DNA of 64,000 nucleotides. Origin: Hemileia vastatrix (lineage: Eukaryota > Basidiomycota > Pucciniomycetes > Pucciniales > Zaghouaniaceae). Both the position numbers and the translations under genes were made by a program. This document shows positions 42,555 through 51,754 of this stretch, one piece after another. The stretch lies in assembly GCA_030280995.1 (NCBI GenBank), contig JASXTE010000017.1:10874498-10938497 (forward strand), written 5' to 3'. The notes beneath the pieces are model-generated. The model was not told the origin of the DNA and did no database searches. It saw only the letters and a program-made list of their open reading frames with translations. The stretch's first letter is position 1; each line of letters starts with the position of its first letter.

Positions 42555-42811
42555 CCTCCGCAATGAGGATAAACTATGAAACTTCTTAAACTTTACGGAT
42601 TCCTCCGCAATGAGGATAAACTATGATATTGATGAAATTTTACGGATTCCTCCGCAATGAGGATAAACTATGAAACTTCTTAAATTTATGACGTCCTCCG
42701 CAATGAGGATAAACTATGATATCTACGAAATTTTATGGATTCCTCCGCAATGAGGATAAACTATGATGTTTATAAAAATCTTATGACGACCTCTGCAACG
42801 AGGATAAACTA
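42555..42811 (+). repeat. Six-copy hairpin tandem array starting at the pol stop codon
   Basis: CCTC-CGCAAT-GAGG-ATAAACTATGA starts at 42555, 42602, 42649, 42695 and 42742. A sixth, CCTC-TGCAAC-GAGG, starts at 42790. The 46-48-bp spacing and conserved ATGA tail suggest duplication of the pol 3' end, since the first copy contains the pol stop codon. Confidence 0.9.
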
Positions 42812-43946
42812 TCTTCTTTTTTTTTTTTTTTTTATCAAAATACTTTACTATTGTTACACTGTATATGGTCAACGAAACTGTGATGAAACATAACGAAATA
42901 CGAGAAAACCTTCATTGAAAATTTTCAAAATTTAAAATTCTTAAAATATGGGTGAAGATAGTGTTGGAAAAATTTTAAAAATTTATTGGAAGAAGTGTTC
43001 ACAGGGGAACCTTCTTAATTAAATATTGGCAAGTGTGGGGGTAATTGATGGGCTGGCTGCTCTATACACAATTACCCCATAATGTTCGTTTCCAAAATTT
43101 TTCCCTGTTTCTAGTTGAATCCTGGCTTTGTCTTTTAATTTTAGGAAGTCCACTAAGACTATAAACTGGAACGAATCAAGAGACACCGCTCTCAACGCCG
43201 GATTCAAGATTTTTTTTATTTTATTTTGTTTTTGTTTTTTTTATGTTAGATTGTGATTTCTTTTCTTTAATATATATTATGAATTATTGTAAAGGTGATG
43301 CTCACTGGTGGTCTCTAATCATTTTTATAAATTGGAGGGAGCCCACCCAGTGATCATCATTATAAAAATTATCTTTTAAAAACTTTCATTTATTTTCTTT
43401 TCTTTTCAATTTCTTAAAATTGTGTAACCACATCAAGTTGCACTTGGATGTGGGTATGATGTCGAGGGTACGGCTCATCAAATGGCCGGGGGGCATCTTT
43501 TAAAATTTTATTTTAAATTTTTTTTTTATTACTTTTTTTATCTTTCATTTCACACTCAATTATCCTTCTTTAAAAATTAAATTTTAACTTTTATTTCAAA
43601 ACTATCTTTTCTAAAATCTTTTATTTTAAATTTAAAAAAAAAAAATAAAAAATAAAAAAATAAAATTAAAAAAAAAAAAATAAAATAAAAATAAATAAAA
43701 AAAAATAAAAAAAAAAATAAATAAATAAAAATAAAATAAAAATAAAAATAAAATAAATAAAAAAAAAAAAATAATAATAATAAAAAAAAAAAAAAAAAAT
43801 TATTAAAATTAAAATTAAAATTTATTAATTAAATCAAAATCATTATTATATTTCTTAGTTTTATTTTTTTAGTTTTCATTCTTTTTAGTTTTATTCATTT
43901 AGTTTAGACAGGAAACAGGGTCTAGGGGAACTCAATACCTATGGGA
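42812..43946. other. G2 3' non-coding region with A/T simple repeats
   Basis: After a T run (42815-42832) the DNA is AT-rich. A perfect 10-bp inverted repeat GGGGTAATTG/CAATTACCCC lies at 43037-43046 and 43069-43078. One hairpin copy AGTC-CACTAA-GACT-ATAAACTGG is at 43147-43169. A long A-rich (TAAA)n-like tract fills about 43625-43805. No gene is seen. Confidence 0.7.
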
Positions 43947-43967
43947 TTTTACTTCAAGACATCTGTT

Positions 43968-44846
43968 AGTCCTCCAAGACTTTAAACTGGCTACTTTTCA
44001 AGACGTTCTTTAAGACATCTGTTAGTCCTCCAAGACTTTAAACTGGCTACTGTTCAAGACATTCTTTAAGGTTTTTTACACGTATTTTGGATCTGTTAGT
44101 CCTCCAAGACTTTAAACTGGCTACTGTTCAAGACATTCTTTAAGGTTTTATACGAATTTTGGAGCTGTTAGTCCTCCAAGACTTTAAACTGGCTAATTTT
44201 CAAGACTTTCATTAAAGATTTTATATTGGAGCTGTTAGTCCTTCAAGACTTTAAACTGAATTTCAAGGATGTTCAAGATTTTATGGATATTCTTGGAGAC
44301 GGATTTTTTTAAATTTCTTTTATATAAATCAAATGTTAGGTCCACCAAGACCTTAAACTGGAGTGTTATCAAATGTTAGGTCCACCAAGACCTTAAACTG
44401 GACTATTATCAAGTGTTGGGTCCACCATGACCTTAAACTGGATTTCTTATCGATTAAATGTTTGGTCCACCATGACTTTAAACTGGTAGTTCATTCATTG
44501 TTTAGTCCACTATGACTTTAAACTGGAAAATTAATATCTGCAGGATAATTCAACATTCATTGGACCACTATGGCCTTATACTGGATTACTTGTCGATCAA
44601 ATGTTTGGTCCACTATGACATTAAACTGGATTATCAAATTTATTCAATCTTTGGTCAAGCCTAGGCCTTACTTAGGAATATATCAAGATATTTATGCACT
44701 TAAACGATCTTTGGTCCACCAAGACCATAAACTGGCAATCGATTATATGTTTGGTCCACCAAGACTTTAAACTGGAATTTCAATCTTGTTTGGATAACTC
44801 AATTCAATCTTTTAATTTATCACTGTCCACTAAGACTCTAAACTGG
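43968..44846 (+). repeat. G2 3' hairpin array, about 16 copies with changing stems
   Basis: AGTC-CTCCAA-GACT-TTAAACTGG recurs at 43968, 44024, 44098, 44170 and (CTTCAA loop) 44237. GGTC-CACCAA/T-GACC follows at 44339, 44379, 44419 and 44713. GGTC..GACT wobble forms are at 44464 and 44753, and AGTC-CACTAT-GACT is at 44504. Decayed copies are near 44572, 44607 and 44824. All keep TAAACTGG (TATACTGG at 44572). Confidence 0.9.
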
Positions 44847-45250
44847 TTATTCAATTATTTCTGGAATTGGGTGCTGATAAGCTTTAGGAGGTTAAAATTT
44901 TAGGTGGTGATGATGCTAATGAAAGCATAATGTTTAAGTAGGTGAAATTTGTGGCGCTTTAACATGGTCTAAAGTTAATATTATTATTGGAAGCCTGGCA
45001 AAAGTATTTTATGGGTTTGCTGTATAGCAAAGTTTGAAAATTGTGATGAAGGAATCAGAAGTTAGGATGGTAGTTGGATTTTAGGGAATGATTTTTTTTA
45101 GTGCCTCATAGTTAGGCCATTTTTTTTTTGGTGTGAAGCTTGGAGGACCTTATGGCGAGATTGGAATCATAGAATTCGGCTCAGTGGGGGGCCCTATGAG
45201 GTTGGAATCAGGAGTATTCGGCTCATAGGAAGATCCACTCTCTCAATGCT

Positions 45251-45526
45251 GTGACAAGAAGGAAGACTGGTATATGGGAGTCTGAAGGGATTCAAACCTT
45301 GCTCTCAGTAGTGGAATCATCACAAGATTTATATTATTTTATTTTATGTTATATCAAGCCAGAGAAGAAGAAACAACGTTTTTATTATAAAGATTTAAAA
45401 GAAGACCAGCTAAAACAAATTTATCAAATTATTTTATTAGAAAAGATAATTCTTTTGGAATTGCTCAACCACTTATGCAAAGTTTTAAGAATGGGGACAT
45501 TCTCGATTGGAGGGAGGATGTGGTAG
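45251..45526 (+). other. Short ORF just before the G2 3' LTR, function unknown
   Basis: ATG at 45251 gives 91 residues, Lys/Leu/Ile-rich with a possible amphipathic helix (DLKEDQLKQIYQIILLEKII). It ends within the polypurine tract (GGAGGGAGGATG) at the LTR border. An env-like or accessory role cannot be claimed. It may be chance. Confidence 0.25.
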
Positions 45527-45528
45527 CC

Positions 45529-46677
45529 TAAAGTTTAGTACGGCACCTAAATATGTAAATGGATTTTTTACGGAATGCAAGATTGGTGTTATTATTTTTT
45601 ATAAAAGGGTTTTATTTAATTTATTGGAGTTTAAAATATGAAGAAATTGGTCACAAGCGAATGCCTACACAAAAACAATTTATTTTACAGAGAAAACTTA
45701 TTTTTACGGTCTGAAAAATTTATAAGTATTAAGTCGAGTCACTCAAGAACCTTGGGAAATTTTCCCAGAATTTTTACTATTTTTCTTATATTTTTAAATG
45801 AATTTTAAAGTTTTATAGAAATATTTACGTTTTCAAAAATTACTTAACTTTGATGAATTTTCACGGGGTAATTAGAGCTGCGCAGACTACGAAAATTAGT
45901 TTGGTATGTAAAGGGGAAGTAGCTCTATTATGTGTAATTTTTCTAGATTTTTTATTATAGTTTTAAGGTTCTAAATTGAGTCCGGAAGTCCGGACGGACT
46001 CCGTTTCGACTCCGTACGGACTCCGTACGGACTCCGCTTTGACTCCGTACGGACTCCGTACGGACTCCGTACGGGCTCCGGATTGACTCTGGAAGAGCTC
46101 TGGAGGGGAAAATTTAGGCACGTGACTAGGAATACTTAAGCGCTTCTCAAACTCGAAATTGAGGGGGGGGGGGATACATCATACAGCTTAATCATTGACC
46201 ACCACAATCTCATTTTTTATTACTCAACAAATTAAAATAACTTGTAATACCCTTATAACTTTATATTTTATATATAGCATTTTAGAAATACTACTCAACA
46301 ATTTAAATCACACTTCATACAGGGTATCTTTAGAAAGGTCTTCATCGCTGGGACTTGATTATTGCTGTCTCATAAAAATTCAAATTATTATAAAAACATA
46401 AAAGTCAATCTTTTCAGATCTTTCACTGGTACACCTTAATTGTTGTTATCAGTATTTCTTATATCAACAGCCACTTTCTTTAAATCTCAATAAGCGTTAA
46501 TTATTTTAGAGTTTCATTATTTTCATCAATCAGATCCAAGTAGATTGGTTAGCTTAGTGATTTAGAATTCCCATTTTGTTATTTTTTATTGGAAGGACGG
46601 GGTTTTTCGGCTAAATCCACATATCTCCTCCGGATTCTGCTTACAGCAAGGCGACTGTAAGAGTTTACCTTACCATA
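45529..46677 (+). repeat. G2 3' LTR (1149 bp)
   Basis: Starts TGTGGTAGCC after the purine tract GGAGGGAGGA and ends TTACCATA before ACGA. It differs from the 5' LTR by scattered substitutions and a shorter CCGTACGGACT array. Confidence 0.95.
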
Positions 46678-47678
46678 ACGACCCAAGTCTTTACTTCCTA
46701 CATGAAAATCATAGCTCAACTGTCATATGGATTCATGTAGACGACGGGCTAGTCATGGAAGACAGTGAAACAGCACTAAAGAAACTCCAGATGCTATTGA
46801 ACAAGGAACTTACTATCAAATGGCAATACGGTATCGACTCAATAGTTGGAATCAACATAACCCGCAACTGCCACGGATTTATTCTCTCTAAAAAACAACT
46901 AATAAACAAGATTCTATCCAAACATCACCCTTCCAACACCACCAGATCTGCACCTCTTCCACATTCTTGCAACCTAACTTCTGCAGACCCTAAATCTGTC
47001 CCAATTGAACCAACAAGATTTCTATCCATAATCGGATCACTGAGTTATGTTGCAAGCAGAAGCTGACCTGATCTCTCCTTCAGTGTGAACTACCTGGCAC
47101 GTTTATCAAAATCACCGACAAATGAACATTGGCAAAGCCTAAATCACCTGTTAGGATACCTGTGCCTCACAAGAGATCATCGTCTACACTTATATCCTAA
47201 GAGAAGTCTGTCCTCCACAATGTCACTAACGGGTTATAGCAATGCTAACTGGGGAGGCGAATTTTCTAAATCAATGGGCGGGACACTCATCACACTGGAA
47301 AAATGCCCAATCAGCTGGTCTTCAAGACGACTACCATGCGTGGCAAACTCAACAAGCTATGCAGAGTTAATGGCACTAAGTGCCACAACTCGCACAGGTA
47401 TCTGGATCAAACATCTACTAGAAGACATGGTTCAGTTCAAAGGTAAACTAGACTTACGATGCAACAATGAATCAACCATTAATATCTCCTCCGACCAATC
47501 ATCAAATAAAAGAACGCAAAATTGTGATAGGGAATTTTACTACGTCAACGAGCAATTGTTTTGCAAGCAAGCAACTCTAACATGGGTAAACTCAGGAAAT
47601 CAGCTCACAGATCTACTTACAAAACCACTCACTCCTCAACTACACAACAAATCAATGGATAGCCTTATGATTACATAA
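46678..47678 (+). pseudogene. C4 reverse transcriptase (3' part) and RNase H after the G2 insertion
   Basis: The frame resumes directly at the TSD with PSLYFLHEN and the intact catalytic box IHVDDGLV (about 46730). ILSKHHPS and a TGA near 47066 (SRS*PDLSF, where Arg is expected) follow. RNase H shows GYSNANWGGE, SYAELMALS, RCNNEST and NCDREFYYVNEQL, ending at TAA 47676-47678. It is continuous with 33631-35757. Confidence 0.85.
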
Positions 47679-47840
47679 TATTTTTTCTTCTCTCTCTACT
47701 TCCGCCTTCTTCCTTCTATTTCATTTTTACATTTTTTCTTTTTCATTATTATATAACAACAAATTTTTTGAGAGATACAAAAAAAATATATATATTTTTT
47801 CTCCATCACACACATCGTCAGCGTCTTGTTGAGGGGCAGG

Positions 47841-47949
47841 TGTTGAATACTCAACTGCGCCGCAGCAGCATGTATATAAATAGTTAGAACAACCTAGAAA
47901 TATAATTATCTAATTGTGACCCCAAACCACCAAGTGAGCCTGCCTAATA
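47841..47949 (+). repeat. C4 3' LTR (109 bp)
   Basis: Matches 31749-31857 except about two positions (ACAGAAG against GCAGCAG). It is preceded by GAGGGGCAGG and followed by TSD AAAAT. Confidence 0.9.
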
Positions 47950-48159
47950 AAAATGAGCATCAGGGAAAATCACATGAAACTTTTATCAACTCTAAAGGAA
48001 AATAACTGGTAAAAATTCTTCATATTTGATCACATATCTTAAGAGATTTTTCTATCAAGCACTATGAATCATTTTTGCTGTGCCTCAAAATACATTTTTC
48101 AAATTTGTCCAACTAATGTTTTCTATTTGTTATGTGAAGTACAGTAATATCTTAGTGAT

Positions 48160-48308
48160 TGTTATGTACATAATGTGTATATAGCCTATGGTGCAGCTGA
48201 CGTGTCTAACTCCGGTTCACTCCGGAAGAAGCGCCGACACTGCTACCATAGGTGAGTTTATGAAATGTTACGGTTCACTCTTGCAGAAGCGCTGACACTG
48301 CTACCATA
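48160..48308 (+). repeat. C5 5' LTR (149 bp) with internal end duplication, and primer site
   Basis: Begins TGTTATGTACATAATG and ends ACTGCTACCATA. The block GTTCACTC..CACTGCTACCATA occurs twice, the first copy followed by GGTGAGTTTATG and the second by the primer site GGTTATGAGC (48309-48318), one base off the consensus. Confidence 0.7.
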
Positions 48309-48460
48309 GGTTATGAGCTGTCCTTGATTTGTTACTAGCAGTAATATCAATCTTGTATTTTCCTGTAAAATTTTGTGTGCCTTGTGCTTGCCTCATGTTA
48401 AACGTGTCTATCACCAGGTGTTGAGGCTCCTCCATCTTTTTTTTATTGGACATCTAATTC

Positions 48461-49318
48461 ATGCCGACATCCCCTCAAATTCCTAATCCCTTTCAATCCT
48501 GTCCTTGCATAGCTTGCAAGCATCCACAACCACTTAGCCGTGAATTGAGGAATCTTAATCTCCCTCCCACCCTGAATACTTACATGAGGCGCCGATTGTG
48601 CTTGTTCTCAGGTACTCCCTCTTTTTCTACTTCTTCTAGCAATAGCGTAAGTACTGCTTGCCAACCAACTTTTACCCCCCCAATATACAACTTGGAAACG
48701 CTCCTGAAACCACATCTTCACCTCCCCTTTCTTCCCTCCACCACTTTATCCTCTAATTCTCTACCACCGCGCACACGTTGCATAGTATCTTCTTGAGACC
48801 CTCCTCCCCGTTTGCACACAGGTTTTGTGCCCCCTCCAATGGCATCACATAACAACAGTGGTTTTCTGTCACAACAATTGAGACACCATTGTGCACGTGC
48901 CTCATTTTTGCAGCATGCAGGAACAAGTTGTGCACACAGAACTGGCTCTGATTCTTCTCTCAGCAGTGATTCTTTTATTTCTGACAATTAAAATCATACT
49001 TTTGACACTTACAAAGGAAAGGACAGTGCCAATGTCATGGATGAAGTAATACAGAGAACTAACAAGATGTCTAAATTGAAACCTGATGGCTCTAACTGGA
49101 AAAATTGGGTAAAGAATATAAATATTTTCTTAACACACCATGTATGTTCCACTAAGTATATCTCAAACTCCACTGCCATTAAAGATGATATATCAAAATT
49201 TGAAGATGAGATGATCTGGCACACAATCTACAACACCATTGATGAAAAACTTCAAGCTTTCATTGACATTGGCATTACCAGCTATAAGGCGTTTAGATGG
49301 AAGAAGAATGAGATTTGA
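48461..49318 (+). pseudogene. C5 Gag fragment, interrupted
   Basis: ATG at 48461 starts a Pro/Ser-rich segment with CPCIACKHPQ, ending in TGA near 48796. The downstream open part (49037-49318) has the Copia capsid signature KLKPDGSNWKNWVKNINIFL followed by FEDEMIWHTIYNTIDEKLQAFID, and stops at TGA. The typical C-terminal knuckle is missing. Confidence 0.7.
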
Positions 49319-49329
49319 AGCTTGAGGGA

Positions 49330-50835
49330 TGAAAGTACTTGTAAGGAACATTTTGAAAAAATGTAAGCACAAAAATTATATAATATATTTTGTGACTTCA
49401 AACTCATAATTGCATGAAAAATTCCAAAAAACACTCAAAAATATTTTTCAATATTTATTAACCATAGATTTTATTCTCATAAAAATTGGATTTTTTATTC
49501 TTTTGATATAATGAAGATCATGGTAATTTATATTATTTATAAATTTAGGCCCATTTCCTGTTTTAACTTATATAAATATGGGATGTAAATGAATCTTAAA
49601 AATTGTTCTATTCACTAAATTCAATGTCAAATTATTTTAAAGAGTTTTTCAACTTCCACAAATGTTTTAGAAATGGATAAATAAATTATAATATTGATTG
49701 ATATAATGAGAAAAGGCGTTTATTTCTCAATTTTTTACTGATAAAAATTTAATGAAATATAGAAATTCAATAAATATTTCTTAATGAATAATTTCTCAGA
49801 ATATTGGATGTTTCATCTATATATTCATAGGGTAAATACCCTATAATTTTTTGTGAAATCTCTTATAATTCAAATTATCTGAGAGTTTCATTAGATTCAA
49901 AAAATGAAAAAAATTATAATTTTTCAAAATCTTATGGAGCCAAAAGGCTAGATTGATAGTGGGGCTCATTTATTTTTTTATCCCTTCAACAAATCCTCTA
50001 ATTCTAATATAAATATTTTTTGAACTATTAATCAACTGTGGTTCAATGAAGATTCAAATTAGTTTCAAGGTGTTTTCAAAGTAAATTCACTATTTCTTCA
50101 TGATTGTTTCATCACTGCTTCAATGTGTACTCAATAAGATATAAATTAGGGCTCAAGGTTGTGGACTTGCTAGCAAGTCCGCCCCCATATTGTGTGTTGT
50201 ATTAAATTGGAAACCAAAAAAAATATCCATTTCCTCATAGAGAAGATACATGACATTGAGCTTTTTGTAAACAGTAGTAATTCCATTCTCCAAATCATAA
50301 TAATCAATACCAAAGCCAGTGGAAGTTGAAGATAAATGAGCCTTTTTATGTTTTGATTGATAGCTTTTGAACCTCTACTTCATTTACTTAGGATTGATGT
50401 TGATTCTACCTTTTGTTTTCTTTTTAATTCATTTTCCATTTAAAAAAGCAATTGACCTTTGATGAAGGTGAAATTTTGATTTGGGGAGGTTGAAAACATA
50501 AAAAAAAAAGGAAAAAAACATAACTGGTTAAAATTTCACAATAAGATGTTTCAAATCTCAGTGAGGGATGTGTGCTGAGGATTGATGAGAGGATTTAGGT
50601 CTGAGTGTCACATCTGACAGGGATGGAGTTGGCAAGGAAGCAATGATGTGGCCAACATGTGGTTGTGAAAAAAAATTGGGAAAAAAGTGCTGATTTGAGG
50701 TCATAACTGAGACCCATTTTTGAAATAAGTGACTTTTTTGCAAAATTTAAATGCTGATTTGGTTTGAAATCCGCATGTAAGTTAAATGCAAATTTTACAG
50801 AACTGAAACCACCTAATATGTCATACCAATACACA
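49330..50835. other. AT-rich spacer without recognisable gene
   Basis: No protein motif, RNA gene or repeat family was seen. Small ORFs near 50558-50834 (minus) lack motifs. Confidence 0.5.
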
Positions 50836-50840
50836 ATAAA

Positions 50841-50963
50841 TGTTGGGACATAAGGATTTGACTTAAATATTAAGTACTCAACTACATAAGAATGTATATA
50901 AATATGATATAAATGAAATTCTAGAACCTATCTGTGTTTGCAATAAAATACCACTTCACTACA
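50841..50963 (+). repeat. C6 5' LTR (123 bp)
   Basis: Begins TGTTGGGACATAAGGATTTG, ends CCACTTCACTACA, with TATATAAATATG as a possible promoter box. The primer site GGTTATGGGC follows at 50964-50973. Confidence 0.85.
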
Positions 50964-51320
50964 GGTTATGGGCTTGTCCTGCTAAAACTAAATTTTTTTC
51001 TTTCTTTCTTAATTTTTTCCATGCTTCTTCCTGTTTTAATTATCTCGCTCTGTGCTTCTCTCTCTTGCTTTGTGCTCTGTCTTGTTATCACTTGTGCTGC
51101 ATCTTAATATTGCTTACCTCCTTTTGTTTCTTCATGCCTCTGTTTTCTGTTCTATCTCTCTTTCTCTGTGCCTGTGATTTCTCTCTTTTGTTTCCTTTCT
51201 TCTTTTCTCATCCATTTTCATTATACTTTCTTTTTCTGACTCAAAAAAATTATAATAAAATAATAATAATAATAACAATAAATAAAAAATAAATAAAATA
51301 AAATAAAAATAAAAAGAAAA

Positions 51321-51655
51321 GAAATAAATATATAATATAGTATAGTTTTTGTTAATTTCCTTCTTCTATAAAATTGAAAAACCAATTTAGATAGATTAGG
51401 TCTCTTTCCTGGCCAGGAAGAGAATTTAATTTTTTGGAAGCGGTGGATAAAAATAAAAGGAAAAACAAAGGAAAAGAGGGGAAGAAAAAAATCTAATTGG
51501 CACAAAAAAGATTTTGGAACAGAAGTGTATCCACTGCTGCCAAAAAAGTAAATTATTTTCTTGGCCAGGAAAGAGACCTAATATATTAAATTATTTTCTC
51601 AAGTTTATAGGAGAAGGAAAAGAACAAAAATTATACTATATTTTATATTTATTTC
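51321..51655. repeat. Large inverted repeat in the C6 leader
   Basis: Arms 51321-51449 and 51528-51655 are inverse copies (for example CTTTCCTGGCCAGGAAGAG against CTTGGCCAGGAAAGAG inverted, and GGTGGATA against TATCCACT). About 78 bp lies between them, and further AT-rich pairing extends outside. RNA would fold into a long stem before gag. Confidence 0.8.
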
Positions 51656-51754
51656 TTTTTTATTTTATTTTATTTATTTTTCATTTTTTATTTTTCATTC
51701 ATTTTTCTTCTTCTTCTGTCTCCCTTTTATATAAGAGCATTTTTTTAGAGCACT

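Larger units (their letters stand above)
38344..42579 (+). pseudogene. G2 Pol: RT, RNase H and integrase, one in-frame TGA
   Basis: ATG at 38344 opens 1411 codons interrupted only by TGA at 40027-40029, where RILFR would be expected (CGA to TGA). The first 280 residues have no recognisable protease but hold four copies of LQQEVKL/LQQEGKL. RT motifs SSPVFCIKKPNGKLRVVHDL, RLPQGATNS and the catalytic FIDDGG lie near 410-525. RNase H shows LAVDSSQVAAGAVLSQ near 690. Integrase has the zinc finger HEDLGHRG..CEEC near 1050-1095, Asp in SLDAVHI and in TVDGGPEFG, and Glu in GMVERGH. No chromodomain is visible. The final codons read LRNEDKL and overlap a hairpin copy. It is inactive unless the stop is read through. 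Confidence 0.85.
35758..46677 (+). mobile_element. G2: near-intact Ty3/Gypsy element with dispersed hairpin motif
   Basis: Long LTRs (1168 and 1149 bp), a 4-bp target duplication ACGA (35754-35757, 46678-46681), a tRNA-Lys-type primer site, gag, pol and a long non-coding 3' region are all present. Only one stop interrupts pol. The ends are TGTGGTA..TACCATA, an imperfect inverted pair. About 30 copies of a short hairpin with a TAAACTGG tail are spread through the internal region. The LTRs differ by small changes and repeat-unit number, so the insertion is younger than C4 but not brand new. Confidence 0.95.
31749..47949 (+). mobile_element. C4: degenerate Ty1/Copia element, split by G2
   Basis: Identical-length 109-bp LTRs differ at only about two positions and are flanked by the perfect duplication AAAAT (31744-31748, 47950-47954). 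The coding region runs from 32329 to 35757 and resumes at 46682 after the G2 insertion. Deleting G2 plus one ACGA restores a continuous RT frame (..LSTYD|PSLYFLHEN..). Several stops show it was or became inactive. LTR ends are TG..TA. Confidence 0.9.
48160..49320 (+). mobile_element. C5: truncated Ty1/Copia element (5' LTR and gag only)
   Basis: The LTR at 48160-48308, a variant primer site and a gag-like region are followed by unrelated AT-rich DNA; no pol and no second LTR are found. The break lies near 49320. Confidence 0.7.

Noticed and set aside
36928..42579. G2 as an animal-retrovirus insertion because of its tRNA-Lys site
   Set aside because: Capsid, RT (FIDDGG) and integrase are Ty3-like, no envelope gene is present, and related fungal-type fragments (G4) lie nearby. 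It is a fungal LTR retrotransposon.
42555..42811. CRISPR-like look: regular short repeats with variable spacers
   Set aside because: The repeats belong to a Gypsy element, start inside the pol stop codon, and the spacers are near-identical alternating sequences. No cas genes; the DNA is eukaryotic.
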